NCBI RefSeq assembly: GCF_001311885.1
Contig: NZ_BBCE01000005.1
Location: 60,851 to 124,850 of the forward strand
Source: Syntrophomonas palmitatica JCM 14374
Lineage (GTDB): Bacteria > Bacillota > Syntrophomonadia > Syntrophomonadales > Syntrophomonadaceae
DNA length: 64,000 bases
Direction of reading: 5' to 3'
In this document: positions 49,614 through 58,257 of the stretch, one piece after another
Layout of the letters: each line of letters starts with the position of its first letter
Position numbering within the stretch: the stretch's first letter is position 1
Notes under the pieces: generated by a model
What the model saw: the letters and a program-made list of their open reading frames with translations, nothing else
Database searches by the model: none
Told to the model about the DNA's origin: nothing
Program-made: the position numbers and the translations under genes

Positions 49614-50999
49614 ATGAAGTTGACGCATGATGTCTTTTTAGAACAACAGCAAAAACTCCTTATGACGCCTGAACTGCGCCAAGCTATTGCTATTTTGCAG
49701 ATGTCTACCCTGGAGCTGACCGAATATATTCAAAGAGAATTGGAGGAAAATCCCTTCCTGGAGGAAAGAGAACCCGAGGAACTTTCCGATGGGGATGCAG
49801 AAAGCCAGGATGCCAGCAGCGAAAAAGTTGAGGAATGGCTGGAATTCTTCCATGATCGTGATATTGGCTTTGAATCCAAACAGCAAGAGGAGGAGAAATC
49901 GTTTGACAGTTTCCTAACCAGGCAGCCCAGCCTGGTAGAACACCTGGAGTTCCAACTGCACTTGGCCAGCCGTGATGCCCAAGACGATGAAATCGGACAT
50001 TACTTGATTGGGAGTATAGATAGCTGCGGGTATTTGACCATAGAACCGGAAGAAGTTGCTCAAAATATGGGGTGCTGCGAAGCCAGGGTATGGGAAGTCC
50101 TGGAAATGATTCAGACGTTTCATCCGCATGGTATAGGGGCTCGGGATTTGGCCGAGTGCCTGATGATCCAGCTGCGTCATTATGGCAAAGAGAGCCTGCT
50201 GGCCCGTAAAATTGTTGAAGAACACCTGGTTGATATGGCCAAGGGTAAAATGAACAAGATAGCTGCCCATCTAGGCATTTCTGTACAGGAGGTTCAGGAA
50301 ATCTGCGATTTAATCAGAACCCTGGATCCCAAGCCCGGACTGCAGTACAGCAGCGGCAATGATATCAAATATATACTGCCGGATGTATTTGTAGAAAAGG
50401 TTGACGGTGAATATATCGTAGTAGTAAATGATTTTAATTTTCCCCGTATCAGTGTCAATGATATCTATAAGAACATACTTCGCCAGCCGGATGCTTTTAA
50501 TCGCGACGCGCGCAAATATTTGGAAGATAAAATGGGTTCAGCCCTGTGGCTGATAAAAAGCATCGAACAGCGGCGCATGACTCTATATAAAGTAGCGCGG
50601 TGTATTGTCGATATTCAACAAGATTTTCTGGACCATGGAGTACAATATTTAAAACCCTTAACTCTGCGCAAAGTGGCGGAAATGGTTGAAGTTCACGAAT
50701 CTACCGTCAGCAGGGCTACCACCGGCAAATACATTCAGACCCCGCAAGGTTTATTCGAATTGAAGTATTTCTTTAGCAGCGGGGTAGGATCATACACCAG
50801 CAGCCAGAAGATTTCTTCCAAAAGCATCAAAAACATGCTGGCCGAAATAGTAGCTGCCGAAAATACCGCCAACCCATTGAGTGACGAGGCTATAGCGGAA
50901 GCCCTGGTTAAAAAGGGGATTAAAATATCACGGCGTACTGTAGCCAAATATCGTCAGGAATTAGGTATACCTGCAGTTATGGCCCGCAAGAGATATTAG
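49614..50999 (+). CDS. rpoN: RNA polymerase sigma-54 factor
   Basis: A 461-residue sigma-54. Region I is the Gln/Leu-rich QQKLLMTPELRQAIAILQMST segment with PFLEE; the core-binding domain follows (residues 95-290). The HTH region and RpoN box ISRRTVAKYRQELGIP at the C-terminus recognise -24/-12 promoters and require AAA+ activators, none of which is in this window. It lies upstream of cggR. The start ATG 49614 has CGGAGG. Confidence 0.96.
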   Translation: MKLTHDVFLEQQQKLLMTPELRQAIAILQMSTLELTEYIQRELEENPFLEEREPEELSDGDAESQDASSEKVEEWLEFFHDRDIGFESKQQEEEKSFDSFLTRQPSLVEHLEFQLHLASRDAQDDEIGHYLIGSIDSCGYLTIEPEEVAQNMGCCEARVWEVLEMIQTFHPHGIGARDLAECLMIQLRHYGKESLLARKIVEEHLVDMAKGKMNKIAAHLGISVQEVQEICDLIRTLDPKPGLQYSSGNDIKYILPDVFVEKVDGEYIVVVNDFNFPRISVNDIYKNILRQPDAFNRDARKYLEDKMGSALWLIKSIEQRRMTLYKVARCIVDIQQDFLDHGVQYLKPLTLRKVAEMVEVHESTVSRATTGKYIQTPQGLFELKYFFSSGVGSYTSSQKISSKSIKNMLAEIVAAENTANPLSDEAIAEALVKKGIKISRRTVAKYRQELGIPAVMARKRY

Positions 51000-51134
51000 G
51001 GGTTTATTGGACGGAACCACGCGGTATATTTTAGTTGCCGAGCTAAATTCTAATTTTTTCGTTAAACCCCAGAGGCTGTTTCGGTGCCCCCGGAGTTATT
51101 TTTTTGTCCTGTATACATCATTTTTGGCAGATTG

Positions 51135-51143
51135 TGATATAAT
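51135..51143 (+). promoter_or_regulatory. Extended -10 promoter of the cggR glycolytic operon
   Basis: TGATATAAT, an extended -10 (TGN-TATAAT) 112 bases before the cggR start. No clear -35 is present. The untranslated stretch after it would be the place for a CggR operator in an autoregulated operon, but I do not see a certain palindrome. Confidence 0.5.
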
Positions 51144-51254
51144 AATCATAAAACCGAAGCCTTTTATGTATCATAATAAACTTAGCGGGGCAATTTTGCC
51201 CCTGGGTATCGAATTTGCCCCCATACATCTGGCAGGAACTATGGAGACTGAACA

Positions 51255-52290
51255 ATGAACCGCCTTTTTACGGTAATGGAACGCTTTGCTCCTGAAGCAA
51301 TGGATATTTTAACCATGAGGTACCGCGTTTTACGTCAGGTAATGCATTGCCAGCCCGTAGGACGGCGGCAGTTAGTCAAGGCCCTGGGCTATAGTGAACG
51401 AAGTATCCGCGGCGAGGTGGAACTGCTGAAGGAAAAAGGCGCCCTATACACAACCGCGGCTGGTATTCACCTATCTGCCGAAGGCGAAGAAATGCTGCGG
51501 CAAATCGATGAAGTGATTCCGCTTATGTTCAACATCCAAACGCTCGCTGAACAGGTCAAGAAAACATTTAATTTACAGGAAGTTATACTGGTACCTGGCG
51601 ATTCATCACTGGACTTACTGGCTAAAAAGGATTTGGGGCGGGCAGCGGCGCGTTATCTGCGCAAAATTATGTATCCGGGGTGCATCCTGGCTGTTAGCGG
51701 AGGAACCTCTTTAGCGGAAATGGCTCGGTCGATCGGCGAAGGTCTGAACATTAGTGATGCTTTGGTAGTGCCGGCCCGGGGCGGCTTAGGAGAAGAAATG
51801 GAACTGCAAGCCGGAACCATAGCGGCTACTATCGCCCGCGCGGTGGGAGCACAGTACCGTCTGCTGCATATTCCCGATAACCTGCAGGAGACTACCGTAG
51901 AAATATTAAAAAAAAGACCCTCATATCGCAGGTGTTATAGATACCATTAAGCGCAGCAACATACTTTTCCACGGGATTGGTTCAGCCAGGGAAATGGCTG
52001 ATCGCCGCGGCTTAAGCATCGCGGAGGTTCACTATCTGGATGAAAAACAGGCTGTAGGTGAAGCGCTTAGATATTATTTTGATGAAAAGGGTAAGATAGT
52101 CTATGAAGTGCCGGGAATCGGGCTGGAAATGAACGACCTTGATCGTATCACAACAGTTGCGGCAGTGGCCGGCGGCAGCAGCAAGGCCCGCGCTATCGAA
52201 GCTGTTCTGGCAAACGGCAAGGAAACCGTTCTTATCAGTGACGAGGGAGCGGCTCGACGGATCTTACAGATTACAGAAAGGAAGGTATAG
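51255..52290 (+). CDS. cggR: Central glycolytic genes regulator CggR, frameshift near 51915
   Basis: SorC/DeoR-family repressor of about 345 residues. The N-terminal HTH (VGRRQLVKALGYSERSIRGEVELLKE key residues, near 30-60) is followed by the sugar-phosphate sensor domain (ILAVSGGTSLAEMA; the second part continues FHGIGSAREMADRRGLS). The break is in a run of eight A at 51908-51915: one A too many or two too few; fixing it gives EILKKDPHIAGVIDTIKRS. It represses the downstream gap-pgk-tpi-gpmI genes until fructose-1,6-bisphosphate binds. Confidence 0.9.
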
Positions 52291-52293
52291 ATA

Positions 52294-53298
52294 ATGGCAG
52301 TCAATATCGCTATAAACGGATTTGGGCGTATAGGAAGACTGGTGGCCAGGATAGCTCTGACCCGCAATGATATTAACCTGGTTGCGGTCAATGACCTGGG
52401 AGATATAAAAGCTGGGGCGCACTTATTTAAATATGATTCGATCCATGGGGTATTCAAAGGTGACGTTCAGGCAGAAAACGATTTTATGGTTGTCAACGGC
52501 AAGAAAATACAGTACCTGTCGCAAAAAGACCCCGCGGCACTTCCCTGGAAAGACCTGGGGGTGCAGATCGTTGTAGAGTCCACCGGGGTTTTTCGCAGCC
52601 GGGAAAAAGCCGGCAAACACCTTGACGCGGGCGCTGCCAAGGTAATAATTACTGCGCCTGCCAAAGGCAAGGTTGATCTGACTATGGTGATGGGCGTAAA
52701 CGAAGATAAATACCTTCCCGAATACGAGGTTGTTTCCAATGCTTCCTGTACAACCAACTGTCTCGCGCCGGTGGCCAAAGTTATCATGGAGGAATTCGGC
52801 ATTGTCAGCGGGATGATGAATACGGTCCATTCTTATACTAATGATCAGCGGGTGCTGGATTTAGACCACGAAGATCTGCGCCGGGCCCGTGCGGCGGCTT
52901 TGTCAATGATTCCTACCACTACCGGGGCGGCTACAGCCGTGGGCGAAGTTATTCCCGAACTGAAAGGGAAGCTGGATGGATTGGCTATCCGGGTGCCGAC
53001 TCCCAATGTTTCTTTGCTGGATTTCACCTTTCAGTCAGAAAAACCGGTTAGTGCGGAAAGTTTAAATCAGGCTTTTAAACAGGCCAGTCAGGGCAAACTT
53101 AAAGGAATTCTAAAATATACTGAGGAACCGCTGGTATCCATGGACTACCGGGGTGAAGAAAATTCCGCCGTGGTAGACGGCCTTTTGACTATGGTTATGG
53201 GAGACCGGATGGCCAAGGTTATCGGCTGGTATGATAACGAATGGGGTTATTCAGCCCGCGTGGTTGACGTAGTCAGCTATATTGGAGCCAGATTATAA
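52294..53298 (+). CDS. gap: Glyceraldehyde-3-phosphate dehydrogenase
   Basis: A 334-residue GAPDH. The NAD loop is INGFGRIGR, the catalytic Cys is in SNASCTTNCLAP (near residue 152), and the catalytic His is in the NTVHSYTNDQ segment; the C-terminal WYDNEWGYSARV is typical. It makes 1,3-bisphosphoglycerate. It follows cggR by 3 bases. Confidence 0.97.
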   Translation: MAVNIAINGFGRIGRLVARIALTRNDINLVAVNDLGDIKAGAHLFKYDSIHGVFKGDVQAENDFMVVNGKKIQYLSQKDPAALPWKDLGVQIVVESTGVFRSREKAGKHLDAGAAKVIITAPAKGKVDLTMVMGVNEDKYLPEYEVVSNASCTTNCLAPVAKVIMEEFGIVSGMMNTVHSYTNDQRVLDLDHEDLRRARAAALSMIPTTTGAATAVGEVIPELKGKLDGLAIRVPTPNVSLLDFTFQSEKPVSAESLNQAFKQASQGKLKGILKYTEEPLVSMDYRGEENSAVVDGLLTMVMGDRMAKVIGWYDNEWGYSARVVDVVSYIGARL

Positions 53299-53443
53299 AA
53301 CTAATGGCCGCAGATTAACATGGCTTATGAATAATAGCAAACAAAAGTCTAAAGCGATTTAAAGGATATTGTTAATATTCAGCGTAAATCATATAGTATC
53401 AGCATCAATCTGCGTTAAAAAAATACTTCGGAGGTGTCTTTCT

Positions 53444-54619
53444 TTGAGCAGTGTGCGGGATGCGAAACTTGAAGGCAAAAGGGTTTTATTGCGGGTTGAT
53501 TTTAATGTACCCATGGATAAAGAGGGTGACATCATTGATGACACCAAAATTCGGGCGGCCCTGCCCACTATTGAGTATATCCTGGGGCGCAATGCCAGCA
53601 TAATTCTTATGAGCCATCTGGGCAGACCACAGGGAAAACCTGATGAAAAATACAGCCTTAAAAAGCTGGCGGTTCACTTGAGCCGTTTATTAAATAAGCC
53701 CGTAGCTATGGCGCCGGACTGCATCGGCGAAGAGACGGAGAAAATGGCTGACAGCATGCAGCCCGGGTCGCTGATGCTTTTAGAGAACCTGCGTTTTCAT
53801 AATGGAGAAGAACAGAACGACCCCGAATTCGCCAGCAAGTTAGCGAAGCTGGGGGATATTTATGTGAATGACGCTTTCGGCACTGCCCACCGCGCGCACG
53901 CTTCAACCGCCGGATTAGCAGCATATCTCCCGGCCTACGCCGGTTTCTTAATGGAAAACGAAGTAAACATCTTAAATCAGGTCCTGGATGCCCCGGATTG
54001 TCCGCGTATGGCTATTATGGGCGGCGCCAAGGTTGCCGATAAACTCGGCTTGATTGATAATATGCTGGATAAAATGGATATTTTGCTGATTGGCGGCGGA
54101 ATGGCCAACACATTTTTAAAAGCTATAGGTAAGAAAATAGGCAAATCCATGTGCGAAGACGATCTTTTGAACGAAGCGCTGCGGTTGCTGCAAAAAGCCC
54201 AGGAAAAGAAACGGCGTGTTTTATTGCCGGTCGATGCCGTGGTGGCTGAGGAAATATCCAATATGGTTCAGCCCCAGGTGGTAAGCGTTGATGCTGTTCC
54301 TGATGATATGATGATTTTGGATATCGGGCCGCAAACCGTAGAAATATTTAAAAACGAGATAATGAAAGCGCACACAATCGTATGGAACGGACCTATGGGT
54401 GTTTACGAATACGATGCTTTTGCGGAAGGAACCAGGCAGATTACCCTGGCTATAGCTCAATCCAAAGCGGTCAGTGTTATTGGGGGAGGAGATTCAGCCG
54501 TAGCCGCGCATGATATGGGTCTGGAAAAACAGATTACCCATATTTCTACCGGAGGAGGAGCTACTCTCGAATTTCTGGAGGGCTTGAAACTGCCCGGCGT
54601 AGCAGCCTGCGGACTGTAA
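53444..54619 (+). CDS. pgk: Phosphoglycerate kinase
   Basis: A 391-residue enzyme that transfers phosphate from 1,3-bisphosphoglycerate to ADP. RVDFNVPMD, MSHLGRPQG and the hinge/nucleotide loop VIGGGDSAVAA are visible. TTG 53444 is the start, with CGGAGGTG 8 bases upstream; upstream in-frame codons to 53369 lie in a repeat-like spacer and are not used. It sits in the cggR operon. Confidence 0.96.
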   Translation: MSSVRDAKLEGKRVLLRVDFNVPMDKEGDIIDDTKIRAALPTIEYILGRNASIILMSHLGRPQGKPDEKYSLKKLAVHLSRLLNKPVAMAPDCIGEETEKMADSMQPGSLMLLENLRFHNGEEQNDPEFASKLAKLGDIYVNDAFGTAHRAHASTAGLAAYLPAYAGFLMENEVNILNQVLDAPDCPRMAIMGGAKVADKLGLIDNMLDKMDILLIGGGMANTFLKAIGKKIGKSMCEDDLLNEALRLLQKAQEKKRRVLLPVDAVVAEEISNMVQPQVVSVDAVPDDMMILDIGPQTVEIFKNEIMKAHTIVWNGPMGVYEYDAFAEGTRQITLAIAQSKAVSVIGGGDSAVAAHDMGLEKQITHISTGGGATLEFLEGLKLPGVAACGL

Positions 54620-54642
54620 TCAGTGGCGAGGAGGGATGGCAG

Positions 54643-55391
54643 GTGAGAAAAAAAATGCTCGCGGCCAACTGGAAAATGAATAAAACCCTGGCTGAATCAG
54701 AAGCCTTTGTGCGGGAGTTTATTCCCCGGGTTGCGGACCTTGACGATGTGGAAATTGTTATATGTCCGCCGTTTACAGCTTTGCAGACCGTAAAAAATGG
54801 TTTGCGGGGATCAAATATTAAGCTGGGGGCGCAGAACGTATTCTGGGAAGAAAAAGGCGCTTATACCGGAGAGGTTTCGGCGGCCATGCTGGTTGATTCG
54901 GGATGCAGCCATGTTATCATCGGGCATTCGGAACGGCGGCAGATATTAGGCGAGACTGACGCGGTTATCAACTGGAAGTTAAAAGCGGCTCTGGAAGCGG
55001 GTTTGATTCCGATATTATGTGTGGGGGAGACCTTGCAGGAAAGGGAAAATAATTTGGCCCTGGAACTGGTGAAAGACCAATTAACCCGCGATTTAAAAGA
55101 TATCAGCCTTAATAATGCCTCGCTGGTAATTGCTTATGAACCGGTGTGGGCAATTGGTACCGGGGTTAATGCCAGCCCGGACGATGCCCAGGAAATGATT
55201 GCCTTCATCAGGGGGTATTTGAGCAAATTATTCAACAAGGAGACTGCCGATAAGGTGCGCATCCTCTACGGGGGCAGTGTCAAAGAAGAAAATATCGATC
55301 AATTTATGGCTGAGGAGGACGTAGACGGAGCCTGGTAGGGGGGGCCAGTCTGCTTGCGGATTCCCTGGCCCGCATAGTGAGGTTTAAATAA
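54643..55391 (+). CDS. tpiA: Triosephosphate isomerase, frameshift near 55332
   Basis: TIM of 249 residues after one C is restored in GCCCTGG at 55331-55332 (VDGALVGGASLLADSLARIV). The catalytic residues are seen: K in NWKMN, His in GHSERRQ (near 96), Glu in YEPVWAIGTG (near 168), and the GGSVKEENI phosphate loop. The unrepaired frame stops in the phosphate-binding VGGASL loop. The start is GTG 54643 after GGAGGGATGG. Confidence 0.94.
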
Positions 55392-55394
55392 GTA

Positions 55395-56940
55395 ATGCCG
55401 AAAAAACCGCTGGTGTTAATGATATTGGATGGCTGGGGAACTCGTCACGCCTGTATTGATAATGCTATCACCCGGGCCAATCCCGTTAATTTCTACAGCC
55501 TGCAGGAAAAATATCCGCATACGCTTTTAAAATGTTCCGGGCGCGATGTGGGACTGCCGCACGCTCATGGGCAACTCGGAAGTTGGACACCTGAATATGG
55601 GTTCAGGCCGCATTGTATATCAGGAAATCAGCCGCATAAGCAATGCCATTGAGGATGGCAGTTTTTTTACCAACCCGGAACTATTACACGCCATTGATTT
55701 TGCCCGCCAGCATCAAGGCGCGGTCCATCTTATGGGACTGCTCTCTGACGGGGGTGTGCACAGCCATACCGAACATATTTATGCTCTACTCGACCTGTGT
55801 AAAAGCCAGGGAATGAACCGGGTTTATCTGCATTGTTTCCTGGATGGCAGGGATGTAGGACCAAAGACCGGAGCCGGTTTTATAGCCGAACTGCAGCAAA
55901 AACTGAACAATCTTGGCTGGGGTGAGATTGCCACAGTCGGGGGACGTTATTACGGCATGGACCGGGATAAGCACTGGGATCGCATTGAACAGGCTTACCT
56001 GGCCATGGTGAAAGCACAGGGACATAAGGCCGCCAATGCGTTTGCCGCCGTAGAAAGCAGCTACAACGACCGCGTGTACGATGAATTCATGGAACCGACT
56101 ATCATCATTGATGAAAAAGGACAGGCGGTAGGGACTGTTCAAGACGGGGACAGCATTATTTTCTTTAATTTCAGGGCTGACCGGGCACGGCAAATCACCC
56201 GGGCCTTTGTCGATGAGGATATGCCTTATTTCAAGCGCGGACCCAGGCCAAAGGTTCATTTCTTATGTATGACCCAATATGATGTTACCATCCAGGCGCC
56301 CGTGGCGTTTCCGCCCCAAAATCTGAATCATACCCTGGGGGAAATATTAGCCCGGCACAACCTGCGGCAGCTGCGTATCGCTGAAACAGAGAAATACGCA
56401 CATGTTACTTTTTTCTTCAACGGGGGGGTGGAAAAACCTAATCCTGGTGAAGAACGAGTCTTGATACCATCGCCTACTGTAGCCACCTATAATCTTAAAC
56501 CGGAAATGAGCGCGGCGGAGATAACGGATCGCGTTATTGAGGAATTGCGGCGTGACTATTATGATGTAGTGATTATGAATTATGCCAATGCTGACATGGT
56601 TGGGCATACAGGAATATTAGACGCTGCCATAAAGGCGGTGCAAACGGTTGACCAGTGCCTGCAGCGTGTAGTGGCCGAGGTTCTGCAATTGCAAGGCACA
56701 ATCCTGGTTACGGCCGATCACGGAAATGCTGAAATGATGGTTTGCCCCCAGACCGGCAACCCGTTTACCGCCCATACCACGGAGAAAGTGCCTTTTATAC
56801 TGGTGGGGGAGGAATTCATCGGACAAAAACTGCGTGAGGGAGGGTCGCTGCGCGATATAGCTCCCACAATGCTGGGTTTGTTAGGTTTAGATATACCAGA
56901 GGAAATGACCGGGCAAAGTTTAATGGAACCAAAAAAATAG
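55395..56940 (+). CDS. gpmI: 2,3-bisphosphoglycerate-independent phosphoglycerate mutase, frameshift near 55561
   Basis: Mn-dependent alkaline-phosphatase-like mutase of about 515 residues. The metal-binding start LMILDGWG and the phosphoserine loop MGNSEVGHLNMGSGR are present, but the frame breaks between them: the bases CACGCTCATG need two more (for example CACGGCCTCATG) to read GLPHGLMGNSEVG. NYANADMVGHTG and TADHGNAEMM metal sites are in the second frame. It starts at ATG 55395, 3 bases after the tpiA stop. Confidence 0.94.
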
Positions 56941-57051
56941 CGCTTTTGTTTTGCCTGGCTTTGTGTTACAATTAGCGTTGACTTTAACGGTCAGGTCGGT
57001 TTAATAATCAGGCGGACTTGATCGGTTATGATTTTAAACGGAGGTGACAAC

Positions 57052-57282
57052 GTGGCAAAGATACTCCTGCTGGTTACGCAAATCATTTTTGCCATCGCTT
57101 TAATAGTAGTTATCATTTTGCAGCCAGGAAAAAGCGCAGGTTTATCCGGGAGCATATCCGGCGGCAGTGAGGCGTTTTTTGGATCTAAAAGTAAAGGCGT
57201 AGATGAACTGCTCAGCAAGATTACCGGTTATATTGCGGCAGGGTTTATGATAATTACATTGGTTTTGACCTTGCTTAAATAA
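57052..57282 (+). CDS. secG: Preprotein translocase subunit SecG
   Basis: A 76-residue protein with two membrane helices (residues 3-24 and 55-76) separated by the GlySer-rich segment LSGSISGGSEAFFGSKSKG, the SecG pattern. Start GTG 57052 follows ACGGAGGTGAC, 5-8 bases upstream. secG next to rnr and smpB is the usual Firmicutes order. Confidence 0.92.
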   Translation: MAKILLLVTQIIFAIALIVVIILQPGKSAGLSGSISGGSEAFFGSKSKGVDELLSKITGYIAAGFMIITLVLTLLK

Positions 57283-57315
57283 ACATATTTCACAAAATTG
57301 GCATCAGACAAAAGT

Positions 57316-57342
57316 ACAGGCGGAGAAAAACCGCCTGTTTTT
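57316..57342 (+). terminator. Terminator after secG
   Basis: ACAGGCGG-AGAAAAA-CCGCCTGT stem followed by TTTTTC. Confidence 0.9.
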
Positions 57343-57364
57343 CATATTACGAATGGGGATATTT

Positions 57365-58119
57365 ATGATTTACATACACCCGAAAGCAGAACCATTTTTT
57401 TTAAGCGGGAGCCGCGAAACGGCGCTGTTGTTTCTGCATGGATTTACCGGCTCTCCTTCCGAGGTTTTTCCTGCGGCTAAGAAAATACATGAAATTTGTG
57501 GCTGCACATTAAGCGGGCCTCTTCTTCCCGGACACGGTTCTGACCCGCGTTTTCTCAACCGGCTTGACTGGCAGGATTGGTACCAGGCGGCGGAAAAAGA
57601 AATTCGTTTCCTGCAGACCGAATACGAAAAGGTGTTTGCAGCCGGTCTGTCTATGGGAGGACTTTTGACAATACATGCCGGGGTTTGTCTCAAAAACCTG
57701 CAGGGGATAATCAGCATAAATGCCCCCATATATTCAAATGCTCCCTTCCTGGATTTTACCAGCAAATTAATAGCATATGTTCAGCCATATTACCGTAAAA
57801 AAACCGGCAGGAATTGCGTGAGCTGGCCGGCCTGGGACGCTTTGCTTATGAAGTCATGCCTACTCGGGGTTACCAGGGCTTGCTAAAACTTAAGCGCCAG
57901 GTAATTAAGGAATTGCCAGAGTTAAACCTACCAACCCTGGTTATTCAATCCCAGCAGGACCAGGTTGTAAGACCACGCAGCGGCCGCTTCCTGGTCGGGC
58001 AAATTAAGGAGGCGCGTCTGGTAAAGCTTCCTGATTCCTCACATATCGCCACTATGGGACCGGAAGTCGATGTTATTGCCCGGGAAATAACGGCTTTTAT
58101 AGATGGAAAAAGCAAATAA
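57365..58119 (+). CDS. Carboxylesterase/lipase (Est30-like), frameshift near 57808
   Basis: Alpha/beta hydrolase of about 251 residues after one C is restored at 57808 (RKKTGQELRELAGLGRFAYE). The oxyanion strand LLFLHGFTGSPSEV, nucleophile elbow GLSMGGLL (Ser near 96), acid loop QSQQDQVV and catalytic His in DSSHIATMG are visible. Such enzymes sit between secG and rnr in many Bacilli and Clostridia. The start is ATG 57365 with TGGGGA upstream; ATG 57353 is an alternative. Confidence 0.88.
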
Positions 58120-58257
58120 TTAATGAGATTAAACCCTCTTTAAGGCATTAGTAAAACGTATTCCGGCAAGAATATAAAGAGTATGGTTAAATGGGATAAG
58201 GCTGATTGGCCGGAGGGTGAATGTGTTCTTAAATCATCGGCTATTACAGGAGGTTTT

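Noticed and set aside
21394..58119. Programmed frameshifting as an explanation of the many breaks
   Set aside because: The sites share no slippery motif or stimulatory structure, lie at random places in the proteins and hit unrelated genes; run-length loss explains them better.
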